The notes under the pieces: generated by a model
Told to the model about the DNA's origin: nothing
What the model saw: the letters and a program-made list of their open reading frames with translations, nothing else
Databases searched by the model: none
In this document: positions 13,579-24,900 of the stretch, piece after piece
Layout: each line of letters opens with the position of its first letter
How positions within the stretch are numbered: the first letter of the stretch is position 1
Assembly: GCA_000934455.1 (NCBI GenBank)
Contig: KN883682.1
Coordinates: 156,970-220,969 of the forward strand
Direction of reading: 5' to 3'
Length of the DNA: 64,000 nt
Origin: Apostichopus parvimensis
Taxonomy: Eukaryota; Echinodermata; Holothuroidea; Aspidochirotida; Stichopodidae
Translations under genes and position numbers: made by a program

Positions 13579-16500
13579 CTGAAACAAATTGAGAGTGTAA
13601 AAATAAGAACAAAAAATACATACACAATTTGATATATTTAAAGTAACGATAGAAGAGAATTTGAAAAGATGATCAATTGTAATTTGAAGCACTAAAAATA
13701 AATACAAATTATAATCATTGCTGTAACCTTTCCAGTTTTGAACACATTACGAAAAATTACGTGGGATCCTACACATACCTGTACTCGTGATGCAATATCG
13801 ATGAGCTGTAGTTTAGATCTCTGCAGAAGCCTAGTACCTTCATCACTAATGAAAATTGTCTCCTTACAAAGTTCTTCTACGGTATCTTTAATATTTTCAA
13901 CTTTCCCACTTTGTTCAAGAATGCATAAGACAGCAAATTCGTCGCCATCCCTTCTTCGCTTCAGATATTGGATGATCTTTTCAGCTGCCCTTTGGTTGAT
14001 TCCACAGGCAAAACGGTAAAGGTACTGAACATTGAGTGGATCTAACCTGTTTAGTAATTTCCCCAACTCCTCGCCAGAGTGGCTTTCTACTTCTTTTGCC
14101 AAGAAATATGCTGCGTACCATTCACAAAATAGTTCATGAAAAAATCTGACAAAATGGTTTCGCTCTACGAGCTGCGAAAGAGAAGCTGATTTTTTCTGAT
14201 TATATGATAGTACCTCTTCTTCCGTTAGAATACCAATCTTTAAATATTCTTCTAGGAATTTAATTCCAATTTTGGGTCCTATAATTTGTTTTGTCCACAT
14301 GGATTTGCCTTTGTCGACTGATAGGCTTTCAAACGCTAATCTATCTAACCTGTGATGGTCCCTTTCAAACACTTCCGATTTTCTTTTATATTTCTCAATG
14401 TTATATTTGTTACGTTGGTGGCTATGAAAGCATGTCAACATGTATTGGAAAAACGAAGTGACAGAATGGAATTTAATATTGGCATTCTGTTCGTGACTAA
14501 TGTGAGCAAACATAACGAACAAGAACGGAACTTGAAAAAAGTCAGCAAGCATCGGGTTATCTTGTAGGCGTTGTTTAATCATTTCCGCAGCATTTGCATT
14601 ATCATGGACGATGGCTTTCTGCATATACTTTTCCCTTGCAATATCATCAAAACCAGTCAATCGAATACGAGTTGCCGAAGGCGACAGCTCGCATGGAAAG
14701 CAGGAAGATCTGGTAGTTACCAATACTACCAACTTTTGCAGTATCTGTCGCGCTAGTATCTTTTTAACATAATCAGGCCTTTCTGAGTCGCTTAACTCGT
14801 CGTATCCATCCAGTACGAGAATCACTGAAGAACTTCTAATTATATTTTCGATGTGCACAATAGTTAACTCGGTGTCTTCTGGCAGCAGTAGTAATTTTAT
14901 TGCATTGAAAAGTGAAACAGTTTTAACCAAATGTCTTAATCTCAGAAATATGAAGATATCAAATTTCTGCAGGGGTGCAATTTGCAGAGTCCAGTCATGT
15001 GCTAACAAAAGAGATATGATAGTTTTCCCTGTACCAGGGTCCCCTTCTATGATTCTTATATTAGACCAACTGGGATCCTCTTTCAAGATTTCTTGATAAG
15101 AGCGCAATGGCAGCCAATTATTTTGTTTTTTGCCTGTCGCTGAATATTCAATACCACCATCCACATATACATCCTTAACACTAAAAGCAGTTTCTTGTAG
15201 GAAAGGTATTGGACAAATCGATTGAAACATTGGCTCGTACGATGTTCGCAATTCAGATCTGAGAATATCTGCATGTACAAAAAGAAAAGAATCAGATCAT
15301 GTTTACAAAGGAAGTGGTGCAATGAAGAATATAAATATAACTGTTCTAGCTATTTGGAATGTGTGTTACTCTTCAAAAATATATGTACCTTTGGAATGGT
15401 CGTCTGGTAGCATTGACCTCATCTGAAATACAAATCAGAATCCAAGTAATGTCTAAGAAAAATGTTGTAACAACACTTTACTATGATGATATACTTTAAA
15501 AGTTCGAAAGCAATAACTAAGGATACCAACCGCTTAAACATAAAAGCGTTGCTGCGCTCTACGAAATCCATATCCTTATTTAAAAATTGATGTATAGACC
15601 AATTTTGTGTTTTAAGAGGTATTTAGTATCATGAACATAATTATTACAGTTGCATAATAATGCTCGTCCTTAATATGTTTTGTAAAGGTAAAGCAACTTA
15701 CAAGATTATAGCCGTGGCCCTGTTTACATTCTTTCATATATTCAGATTCAGATATATAAAGCTGAGCGAAATCTGAGAGTTGTATGAATTGCAACTAAAG
15801 GGAATTTACTAACCTCATCTTCCCCATGTGAGTCTACACCTTTTTTTGACTTAGAACGTCTTCTTCGCCGCCCTGAAAATGGTTAAATATAAAACATCCA
15901 TGTATGTACAATGTGGTTTCAGGATAAAAACTTATTGTCAACTATCTGTTAAATTTACATTACTATTCAAGTTTTTTTCTTTCATAATATCGAAAACAAT
16001 ACGATATATAATTTAATACAGTCACACGGCACAAAAATAAAAGACGACGACAAAAATACCTTTTAACACTAAGAAAGTTATTAGTAAACAGATTACAAGG
16101 ATAGTTGGTAGGATGACCAGTATCACGGTGCGAATTCCATTGGTGTTGTCAGACAAAAATGGTGTTATGCTAGATGCAGCAATGTTCCTTGCTGTCGGTG
16201 TTCCATTCTCTGTTGATTTAGGAAAATAAATCTTGTATATAAGTCTAATGTATCTTACTATTTGAACTGTTACTAACCCATTCATACATTCATTAAACCA
16301 TTCTCATTACATCTTTTCATTCTAGCTTAGCAAGCCAGTAATCTTTATTCCATGCTCACCTTATTTTACTAACAGTTCACCTTCATCCATCAACATTCCA
16401 CTACACTGCTGCTTCATTGTGTACTCATTGGTAGACAGTACTGAATTAGAAGATGTTAGTCAGAGCTGTCCTGGCTCCCTGGGCGTGAGGATGTGCCTTT

Positions 16501-19500
16501 TTTTTTATCTTAGTTAAGTTTCATTAATTTTATTGCTATTGTAATTTTGCTTTGCTCGAAGCGTGAGAGCTTTAATTTAATTTCCAATTAAATCGACAAA
16601 GTGCTTTCTACTATGTCTTCCTTGTATTATTTGGGTTTCTTGCCTTTTGGAACATTAGCGGGCTGGGTCTTGTAACATAACTATTAAATTCCGAATTTCT
16701 TTTGAAACCTTACCCTGACTTTGTATGGAATGAAATTGTGATGAGGTCTCTACTTACACGGTAAACAAGGTACTAAGCATTTTTACTGGCACTCTCAACA
16801 ATTAGCAATATATATCGTTGTCAACTAAGGGTTTTATAATCAGTAGAGCACAGGAACTGTGATCCATTGGTCACTGGTTTCAGAATCTCTTTTTTTGTCA
16901 TTATATCAAATAGAAAAAAATACGAATGCATAAACTTTGAAACCTGTATAGCTTTGCATAGTAGGTGCACTACTGAAAGAGAGCTGCTTTAAATACAGCT
17001 ATTACATTATTAAAGTTTAGGAAGAGTTTTACATTTACAAAACCAAATAAATGAGCAACACAGAACAATAATATTTACAAGCGTCATGTTTGTTCGAACG
17101 TTTTCGAAGATATCTCATCTTCCTCCTCAGGTATAGTAAGGCTTTAAAATTATATAGTTCCATAGGCTGTAGCATAGATATGATTAACCATAATGATACA
17201 TGTAGCAAAGTTTAAAATACATTGAGTAGGTAGGAGGATCCATGTTGGAATAGCTGACTATTTAAAACTGGTTTCAGTTTTTTGATGTAGAGAGCTTCCT
17301 TGATTTTAATCTCAAAGTCTGAGTTGCCAGTTGCTATAACATGAAAGTTGTTTATGCTGCTTTCGGTCTTACAATCTCTGCACTGGTTTATATGTTCAAA
17401 GATGGCAGATTTCCCAGAAAGATGCTCCTTGACTCTCACAGCTAAATGCCTCTTGGTCTTACCAATGTAATGAATCAGGCTTACATTGGTAAGACCAAGA
17501 GGCATTTAGCTGTGAGAGTCAAGGAGCATCTTTCTGGGAAATCTGCCATCTTTGAACATATAAACCAGTGCATAGATTGTAAGACCGAAAGCAGCATAAA
17601 CAACTTTCATGTTATAGCAACTGGCAAATCAGACTTTGAGATTAAAATCAAGGAAGCTCTCTACATCAAAAAACTGAAACCAGTTTTAAATAGTCAGCTA
17701 TTCCAACATGGATCCTCCTACCTACTCAATGTATTTTAAACTTTGCTAGATGTATCAACATGGTTAATCATATCTATGCTACAGCCTATGGAACTATATA
17801 ATTGTAAAGCCTTACTATACCTGAGGAGGAAGATGAGATATCTTCGAAAACGTTCGAACAAACATGACGCTTGTAAATATTATTACATTATTAATCGATA
17901 CGTTTATAGATACATTACTTGTGATTTATTGTTTTTTCTTCTGCCCAAAAATGTATGTCGCCACGTTCTATGCTGTTTTATTCGTAACATTAATTTATGC
18001 ATGTAAGCCTGCACCTCATTATTCCTATTTATGTGACGCATTGCACATGACATGTGAGTAAAATCAATGTAACATAACGATTAATTCTCTGCTCATACGT
18101 ATGTGATGTTATAATGTAAATATAGATTACTCTTTTCCATTGTACTTGTGAAATGGCCTTTGATCGTACTTATCACTGTTATCTATGCCACATATCAGTA
18201 GCAGTAATGAAACTAAGCACAAGTGCAGATGCTTCAGGTTGAAAGAGTCAACACACCTTCAATAAATATGAGATCAAACTTTGTTGAAAGTTCCAACGAT
18301 GTAGTGGGTGTATTACTGGTGGTACATTCAAGAGTCAACCTTGATAGTGACGATTCTTTTATCCTGTACTTTGTTGTGAGGATGATGTCAAATGTTTCTT
18401 GGTTAGTCTTTACTTTCAGTTGCTTATCGTAGAAAGTTATCTTGCTAGATTCACTCTTTAAAAATGTTGTCATATCAAGGTCAACTTCCGGACGTACTCC
18501 TAGTAAAGAACACTCTAAATGTCCCTCTCGATGAACCTCCATAACACAGTATTGGTCTTCTTTACATTCATATACGAGCGGATATGGTGGATCTGGAAGC
18601 ACTGTTGAATGAAAGTGCAAGACATCAAGTGCTATTTGTATTTTGTAACGTTCGATTCAAGTTCAAAGCAGTTTCATTATACAAGTTTAGACACTGCACT
18701 GTTTATCTAATTCAATATGCCAAAATAACTAATGGCTGCACTGTTAACATGTAATTTCACCTAATGACCTTCACCTAAATAGTTCAGAGACGTAAGCAAA
18801 ATGAAAATTCTACACGCGTTCCGGATCAAAAGAACACTGAAATACATTTTATATATTTGTCAATTCAGATGGTGGCTACTAGTTTAAAAGCAAAAATATG
18901 CTTTCATTATATGATATGGTTTAATCAGGTACGTCCCTCTTTTTTTTTGGGGGGGGGGGGGTGAGAGAATACATGTGTGTCGCCAATTTATCGAGTATAA
19001 ACCTCAGGTGGAAAGTTACCAGTTCCATCAAATTTCGGCAGTAATGTATCTTATGTTGAATAGAATGATAAGGGGTATAGACGATACGATATACAAACAA
19101 TATATATTTCAAACCTACCGTATACTGAAACACTGTAGTATGAAGCGGTGTCTCCCACAGGTGTATTGTACATGCAGGTGTATATACCTTCGTGAATAAC
19201 GTTTACACTATGGATCCTCACAGAACCCCGTCTGTCTATCTCAAAAGTCTTCGACTCGTTGATAAGGTACTTCTCTCCAATAAAGGTTGCAAAGGCGAAT
19301 TCCCCGAGTGCCTCTCCAGATAGTCGCCTCCATACGAGATACGAGACATCAACATTAACATCAACACAACACTCGAGTTCCAGTTCTTCATACATTTCCA
19401 CAAATACTGGATTTGTTCGGTGTTCTTTATGGTTATGTTCTCCATGTTCGATTATGATAACAGACTCGGTAAGGTTGAATATTTCTGGCACAGATGTTGC

Positions 19501-21934
19501 CTTGCACACTAGCAATGACAACACTAGCATGTGTGACTGAGGTTGTGTTGATAGCAATGTTGCCTCCGTCGAGAAAGATCCCTTATGATTACTGATAATT
19601 GAAGTCGTTTGATTTACGACGTATTCATCGCCTAGTTCAGTTCGTTGTGACCATGTTAAAAGTATAGGAGGTTTAGAGTTTCCTGCCGTGCATGAAATAT
19701 TAGTGCCGGATTGAAGGTTCCTGAAACAATGTGTATCTCCGCATTTGTTTATGATTGGACAGTGAAGAGATGGTTTAACTGGAAAATAATGATCACACAA
19801 TCGACAGTTGTAAATTGGTAAAGAAAGAGTTGTTTTCGTACTACATGATAACAGTTGTTATATCGTAGCATAATTTGTTTAATGTTCCTGTAGTGTAATA
19901 TCTTATATTTTTCAGTTTATATGAATGCTTACTATAATATAATAAAAGATACTACCAGGAATGTATCTATCCTTGGATGAAGGGTACACTTTACGATTAA
20001 CACATAAGTATCTGTTGAGGTTATCACTGATGGTCCTAAACGTGATCATACTCAAGATAGCATTTGTTGCTGGTATTGTGTTGAGGGTCACTGTTAAATG
20101 GTTTACTCATACAAATTTTCCCTCCGATCTACACCATCCAAGTGGGACGAGACCAAAGCAAAGAATATTGATAAGTCCATTTTTAGACAAATATAGATTG
20201 TCACCTTAACGTAATACAGCTCCAAGTCCAAGTGTGCCTGTTTGATGCGACTGACCATCGTTAGGGAAGGTACAAGCTGTATCTTAATTTATACTTCATT
20301 ATATCCAGCCGATTCACACAGAGTACAGTAACTAATATAAATCAAAAATCGTTTTACCTCAGTAAAACTGGATTGTGCTAATAAATATTATAAATCGATA
20401 GCATGTGCTATTAGGATTATAGTAGAAGCTGAGGATATGTGTAATCCAAACAACTGGATTTGGTGGAATTACATATATCCTCAGTTTTTACTGTAATCCT
20501 AATAGCACATGCTACCGATTTATAGCACGATCCAGTTTTTACTTTGGAACAACACTTGAACAGTAGTAACTATGTTCTCTGTGTGTATTGGATGTATATC
20601 TCTGGCATGATTCCAACGGCTAACAACATTCCCATACATTACCAACATTCTAGGTACATCTTAAACTCACCTGTGACTGTCACGTTAACAAGAGAAGTAA
20701 CTGGACCAACATTCTAGGTACATCTTAAACTCACCTGTGACTGTCACGTTAACAAGAGAAGTAACTGGATCGTCTTTCTGAGACTGGAAAACTAAGCAAG
20801 TGAATATACGCTCGTGCGACAAAGACACATTTTGTATAACGAGAGATCCTCCGAGCTCGATATCGTATTCACCACTAATATAACCTTCACCAGTTTTAAT
20901 ACCATCATGAAATTTCAAGATCGGATCTATTTGAGAGTGTTCCGCAGAATCATACCAAAATATTGCATAGAAATGTGATGGAAGTGGGCAACGCAATGTT
21001 CCTTTCGATCCAAGCTCAATATACTGATGCGAAAAATCTTCAACTACTCCTGGACCAACTGAAAGACAAAATGTGTAATATTCATGTTGAACCAAGATCC
21101 GCTTTGCTTAAATTATTTGAAAACATTGTCCTCAATGAAATTCGAATGTTATAAGATAATTGGAAATTATTTCTAGTACTAACTGTTTGTATAACTTAAT
21201 GTATTATCGTTCTATTCTAGTTTCTGGAAGTAACTTTAAAACCAGACTGATGCTATGAAAGAAACGCAATGAAGTTAAGCCGGACGTTTATTGGAACAAA
21301 TTACTATCAAGGTTTTAATTACTCTGTAAAAGTTTCTCGTCGTAGTGATAAATCTGCTCATTGCGTTCACCATTAAGGACAGATCGACAATCTACTATGG
21401 TCTATGGGCAAGTATTTATCAAAAAACTTTGGAATCGAAGGCTTTTCTATGTACTTCCTGTCATAGATCCATTTGCTAATATGCTGTGGGTTACGTTACA
21501 AATTAACAAATCAAATGATCATGACCGTTTGTGATTGGCGAAATCATCTATCAAGAGAGTTATAACCTGATCATTCGACTACTCTTTTCTTTTTATATTA
21601 AGATAGTCAACATCTTCCCAAATTCAACTAATTCAATAATATCAACTCATATTACTAACTTATACCCTTTTGCGAGTATGAGTGCATTGAAAGAAACTGA
21701 TAATTAGAATTACCTTTCCTGGTCACCTATTCGCACGAAAAAATAGTATTAATAATAGAAGTGAAGCCTTTGCTTACGTTATCTTAGACACGAATATAAA
21801 ATATGACCAGTCTCAATAAAAATCTCTTGATATTTCATTGCAAGAAAATAAGTATTTTCAAAGCATGTTTACCACTTACCTGTGAAATTTAATGCTTCCA
21901 CAGTCAGTATTATAAGATAAAGTAGCAGTTTCAT
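13366..21934 (-). CDS. transmembrane receptor: signal peptide, four Ig domains, TM, cytoplasmic NACHT
   Basis: Nine coding exons on the minus strand: 21934-21880, 21058-20735, 19778-19119, 18601-18257, 16209-16060, 15872-15814, 15422-15389, 15268-13779 and 13578-13366. All junctions are GT-AG and all phases agree, giving 3,330 nt, or 1,109 residues plus stop. Order: signal peptide (1-18), Ig1 (19-126), Ig2 and Ig3 (127-346), Ig4 (347-461), membrane helix (489-510), basic stop-transfer (512-522), NACHT (Walker A GDPGTGKT at 618-625, Walker B VILVLDGYDE at 691-700), NLR helical region to about 1039, and a 70-residue tail. The predicted topology puts the Ig domains outside and the NTPase inside the cell. 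NACHT proteins oligomerise on activation in known families; a ligand for the Ig part cannot be inferred. No LRRs and no death-fold effector domain are seen. The gene model is my own splice reading; a fusion of two neighbouring genes is unlikely because the phases and the TM exon bridge them. Confidence 0.85.
13779..15268 (-). CDS. exon 8: NACHT NTPase and NLR helical region
   Basis: 1,490 nt in a single exon, typical of NLR genes. Motifs, as protein positions: GDPGTGKT (Walker A, 618-625), VILVLDGYDE (Walker B, 691-700), LVVLVTTRSS (sensor 1-like, 722-731), NPMLADFFQVPFL (NLR helical-domain 1 region, about 780-792) and FFHELFCEWYAAYFL (about 918-932), which matches the winged-helix/superhelical signature seen in NLRs. 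All NTPase residues needed for nucleotide binding appear present. The exon ends CAG|GTATGT in phase 0. Confidence 0.9.
15389..15422 (-). CDS. exon 7: 34-nt microexon
   Basis: Acceptor TTGTATTTCAG, donor GTACAT. It encodes MRSMLPDDHSK and takes phase 0 to phase 1, exactly as needed to enter exon 8. Its small size makes it the least certain exon, but skipping it would break the frame. Confidence 0.65.
15814..15872 (-). CDS. exon 6: basic stop-transfer segment
   Basis: 59 nt, phase 1 to phase 0, acceptor TTTTCAG, donor GTTAGT. It encodes GRRRRRSKSKKGVDSHGEDE. The arginine/lysine cluster directly after the membrane helix is the expected cytoplasmic anchor and supports the inside location of the NACHT domain. 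Confidence 0.75.
16060..16209 (-). CDS. exon 5: juxtamembrane stalk and transmembrane helix
   Basis: 150 nt, phase 1 at both ends, acceptor AAATCAACAG, donor GTATTT. A Ser/Thr-rich stalk leads into a run of about 22 hydrophobic residues (TVILVILPTILVICLLITFL). Together with exon 6 it defines a type I topology. Confidence 0.8.
17067..17470 (-). mobile_element. Penelope-like element 3' end (left arm of palindrome)
   Basis: 404 bp, minus strand, with a reading frame carrying the GIY-YIG-type endonuclease end of Penelope-like retroelements: HYIGKTKRHLAVRVKEHL, then a region ending IKIKEALYIKKLKPVLNSQ. Only the C-terminal end and 3' tail of the element are present; no reverse transcriptase is seen. 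It lies in intron 4 of the Ig-NACHT gene. Confidence 0.7.
17102..17130 (-). ncRNA. hammerhead-ribozyme-like core, mirror copy
   Basis: The same CTGAGGA, stem and GAAA series on the minus strand in the left arm of the palindrome. Same caveats as the copy at 17821-17849. Confidence 0.45.
17481..17884 (+). mobile_element. Penelope-like element 3' end (right arm of palindrome)
   Basis: Inverted partner of 17067-17470, equal in length (404 bp) and separated from it by 10 bp (TGAATCAGGC). It carries the same GIY-YIG-type frame on the plus strand with few differences, so the two arms are young or have been kept alike by gene conversion. Confidence 0.7.
17821..17849 (+). ncRNA. hammerhead-ribozyme-like core in the Penelope tail
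   Basis: CTGAGGA (fits CUGANGA) at 17821-17827 is followed by a 6-bp stem GAAGAT/ATCTTC (17829-17834 with 17840-17845) and then GAAA at 17846-17849, the order of a hammerhead core. One G is unpaired before the stem, and I could not place stem III and the cleavage triplet, so activity is doubtful. Penelope-like elements are known to carry hammerhead motifs. Confidence 0.45.
18257..18601 (-). CDS. exon 4: Ig-like domain 4, membrane-proximal
   Basis: 345 nt (115 codons), phase 1 at both ends, acceptor CATTCAACAG, donor GTGTGT. Cysteines occur in VYECKEDQYC, HLECSLLG and LTLECTTS. The layout resembles a diverged Ig domain, and the usual tryptophan is not obvious. The exon is followed by the 2-kb intron that holds the Penelope palindrome. 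Confidence 0.7.
19119..19778 (-). CDS. exon 3: Ig domains 2 and 3
   Basis: 660 nt (220 codons), phase 1 at both ends, acceptor TTATTTTCCAG, donor GTAGGT. The first half has C...C...ISCTAG, then LLTWSQ, then LLVCKATS, an Ig2-type domain. The second half has ELECCVDV, YLVWRRL and HEGIYTCMYNT, an Ig3 domain with the classic Y-x-C signature. Two Ig domains in one exon with no intron between them contrasts with the single-domain exons 2 and 4. Confidence 0.8.
20361..20542. mobile_element. foldback MITE-like hairpin element
   Basis: The arms run from GTAAAACTGGAT at the left through ATGTGCTATTAGGATTA, and return as TAATCCTAATAGCACAT and ATCCAGTTTTTAC at the right, with a short loop near 20450. About 180 bp, nearly self-complementary, no coding capacity. 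It sits in intron 2 of the Ig-NACHT gene. Superfamily not assigned. Confidence 0.55.
20641..20768. repeat. exact 64-bp tandem duplication over a splice donor
   Basis: 20641-20704 and 20705-20768 are identical. Each copy contains the last codons of Ig exon 2 and its GTGAGT donor. The exon-side copy (20705-20768) gives the donor used in the gene model; the other donor would lengthen the exon by 64 nt and end the frame early. Confidence 0.9.
20735..21058 (-). CDS. exon 2: Ig domain 1
   Basis: 324 nt, phase 1 at both ends, preceded by TTTGTCTTTCAG. It encodes a V-like Ig domain: first cysteine in GTLRCPLP (about residue 42), tryptophan in AIFWYDS (53), and second cysteine in SHERIFTCLVF (106), ending VNVTVTG before GTGAGT. 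The donor lies inside a 64-bp tandem duplication, so an identical second donor exists 64 bp further on. Use of that one would run into a stop codon. Confidence 0.8.
21880..21934 (-). CDS. exon 1: signal peptide of the Ig-NACHT gene
   Basis: ATG at 21934-21932 opens MKLLLYLIILTVEALNFT, a short n-region and a strongly hydrophobic core. The exon ends CACAG|GTAAGT after one base of codon 19 (phase 1). The phase matches every following Ig exon. No other upstream ATG in this frame is needed. Confidence 0.8.
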
Positions 21935-24900
21935 TGTTGGTTAGCATCCAGTCCAATGATACAGTTGAATATTGTTTGCCTGTGCTTTGATATCATCTCC
22001 TTTACCATCCTTCATTTTCTTTAAATATCTTTAGAGTGAACGTTATAGTTTTTGAAAGAATAAGCCTTGACACAGTTATCTGAACATTTAATTTATGTCC
22101 CTGTTTTGCATGATTTGCTTGAGAATCCTGAAACACCAAAATGGCGACCAATGCCCATGCATGCAATAACTATTGAACGGTGTGATTTGATTTGCATTTA
22201 AAAACGAAACTAACATATGATATTCCTGAGGTCCAAAGTCAATACACTTTGAGCTTTAAACGTTGATAACGTGGTCTTATCAGTCGTATAAGGGATGATT
22301 CATTTACAAAGTCAAATGTCATATGCCCAGAAAATTCAAAGAACACATACCTGAAAAGATAAACATGCAAGATCATAATCATACCTGGTTTAACTCATAC
22401 GTTTTTCTATAATCTGTTAGTTACTTGTTTGAATTTAAAAATTATTTACTTAGGTTTGTAATGATTAAAAGCATGACAATATTACAAACTACCTCTTTAA
22501 AAAAAAGATAAGAAATGCCATCACAACCTGAAACCAATGAAAACGGCGGAAGGTTGTACCAGTTAGGTATGGAACTCTTCATTTTCCTTTTGAAACTGCA
22601 GAAGCTCCTCCAAACATTCTAGACGTAAGGTTTGTGCCGAGCATGATATTCATTGCGTTGCACTAATAAAGTTTACTTATATTGATTGAAATAGAATATA
22701 TTGTACTGTGTATAGTATACAACACAATAAAAACAGTGCATTTTGAATTGTATACATGTAGCCGCAGTGGCGGAGCTAGGGGTATTGGTCAGGAGGGGCG
22801 AGAATAGTCTGTAGGGGCGCTTTCGACACTTTCTAAGCGGAGCGCCACCACAGGTTGGCGCGGAGCGTACAGAAATGTTTTGAGTAAAGATACTCCCTAG
22901 ATCGCCGGAAATGACCCTTTCCGGGCCTGGCTAATTTGCAGATAAACGAAGAATAAATAGGTGTCATCGCCAAATTACACCAACAAAATGTGACAAATGT
23001 CAATAGGTAGATGAGAGCGCAATAAAAAAGTAAATAATCGCGAATAAGTAAAAAGTGGTAAAGAGCTGAAAAGGGCGCCAGCAGTCCATTTGAGTTCGTG
23101 AGGAGGGGGGGGGGCATCCGCCCCCCTGACTGTTTGGACGCTCCGCCACTGTGTAACCGATGTACATGTACGAGGTGTTTGTGTGCATTCGGAGTTGCGA
23201 TACTTTTAGTTTTATAATCATAAATTCAAAATGGATTCAGTCAATGAATCATGATAGGCCTAGTTAGCAGCGGCCATGAAGACGGCGAGCGAGTGTGTGC
23301 CAGCCAGTGGGTGTACACAAAAAAAGGCATTTGACGATATGTCTGTGTCTTTTGACTTGTTCGCTGTTTGACGTTTGCATTTTTAACGTGCTCGCTGAGA
23401 GCCAATCAGAATCGAGGAAATAATTTCAGTGTCAGTTCAGTTTGGGAAAAAAAATATTCGCGGCCTGGCGGAGGGAGGTTTTTTATATAAGTCACACCCA
23501 AGTTGCGTTCTAGTGATTTCACGATAGACTCGTTTAAAGAATTAATGAAATAATATTTCTTGATGTTCTCAATTGCCTCCTAGATGTTCAGTGGTCAAAC
23601 GTTGAACGCCTACACACAATATGCATTATGCATGAATGCATTTCATATTTAGCATATATGGATGCGCCATATTGAGGAGAACCGTATAGTTATCGCTGAA
23701 GTGAAAGGTCATATGAGTTCACCAGACGTCAAATGAAAATCATGTACACAGGATATCTCACGGTATGAGTCATGTATACTCCTCATACATATCATGTGGA
23801 TGTGTTATATTAAATTGTTTTTGGTAGATTTCATCTGGGTAACTATCGATCAAACTCTGAAAACATTTTAAACATATCTGATGTTAGAAATAATAGATAC
23901 TTTTCATACATGGTATATGGATTAACCATATTGAGTAAAGAAGATTTTGTTCTACCCAGGCTACGGCCCTGAAGTATCTTTAGTTTATAGGTTTCTATCC
24001 GAATGGGATTGATGCCCCTGCATACAACATGCTATGTTCTTGCACTCACTATGAGAGACTTAAAGTTCCATGTAAAACAGTCATTTCCATTGGCTACGAT
24101 GCAAAAATAAATTTTCTAGAGCCAACGTACGTAGCCTCACAGGTTGGGTGAATACTGCTGAGTTGTACCAAGGTTGGATGTTTTCAAACAAAAAATCATT
24201 AACTGTAGAAATCCCCGCCTCAGTGGATACAACTTTTTAAAAGCTGTGGAATATGGAGCCACTGTGGAAAAACAGCAGTCATCCGATTAAACAAACGCTA
24301 ACTTTCTATTTTTTTTTAAGTTTACGTAATTCTATGAAATTTTACCCGGATGCTTAGTGGTATGCGTGTGATGGCAGACAATTATTTAGTTGCATAGTGA
24401 CAGGACCGAAGGTTGAACGGACCTCAAAGTTCAAACGCCCCCCCCCCCCCACCGCTCCTCCTCCTATAAAACTTCAAGTTTCATCATTTTACAATATGTT
24501 AACCAAGTTTAATCTGCCATTTCCGTCGGAAAAAAATAAAGACAATAATTCACTGACAGAACTTTTTTAAACTTTAATGCCACGTGATCGGTGTTCTAAC
24601 TTCGGTTTCACCATATACCACCTAAAATATGTAAAAAAAAAAGGTCAGCAAATAATACATGACAACTCTGTGGCTCTGTTGGCTCTATTGGCATATATAT
24701 TATTATATGAGCATGAGTCTTGAGCTATTGTAGCCGGCTACACTGAAGAAAAATGTTCTAGTTTGTTGTTTGCAATTGTGCCCAATATGTACCAAATCTA
24801 CCATGAATGCTAACGACAATGTTAACAGTTACGGTAGCTGTTGTATTTGTACATGTTGATCATACACGGTTGTCTGTTACAAGACACCATGGGCATCAAC

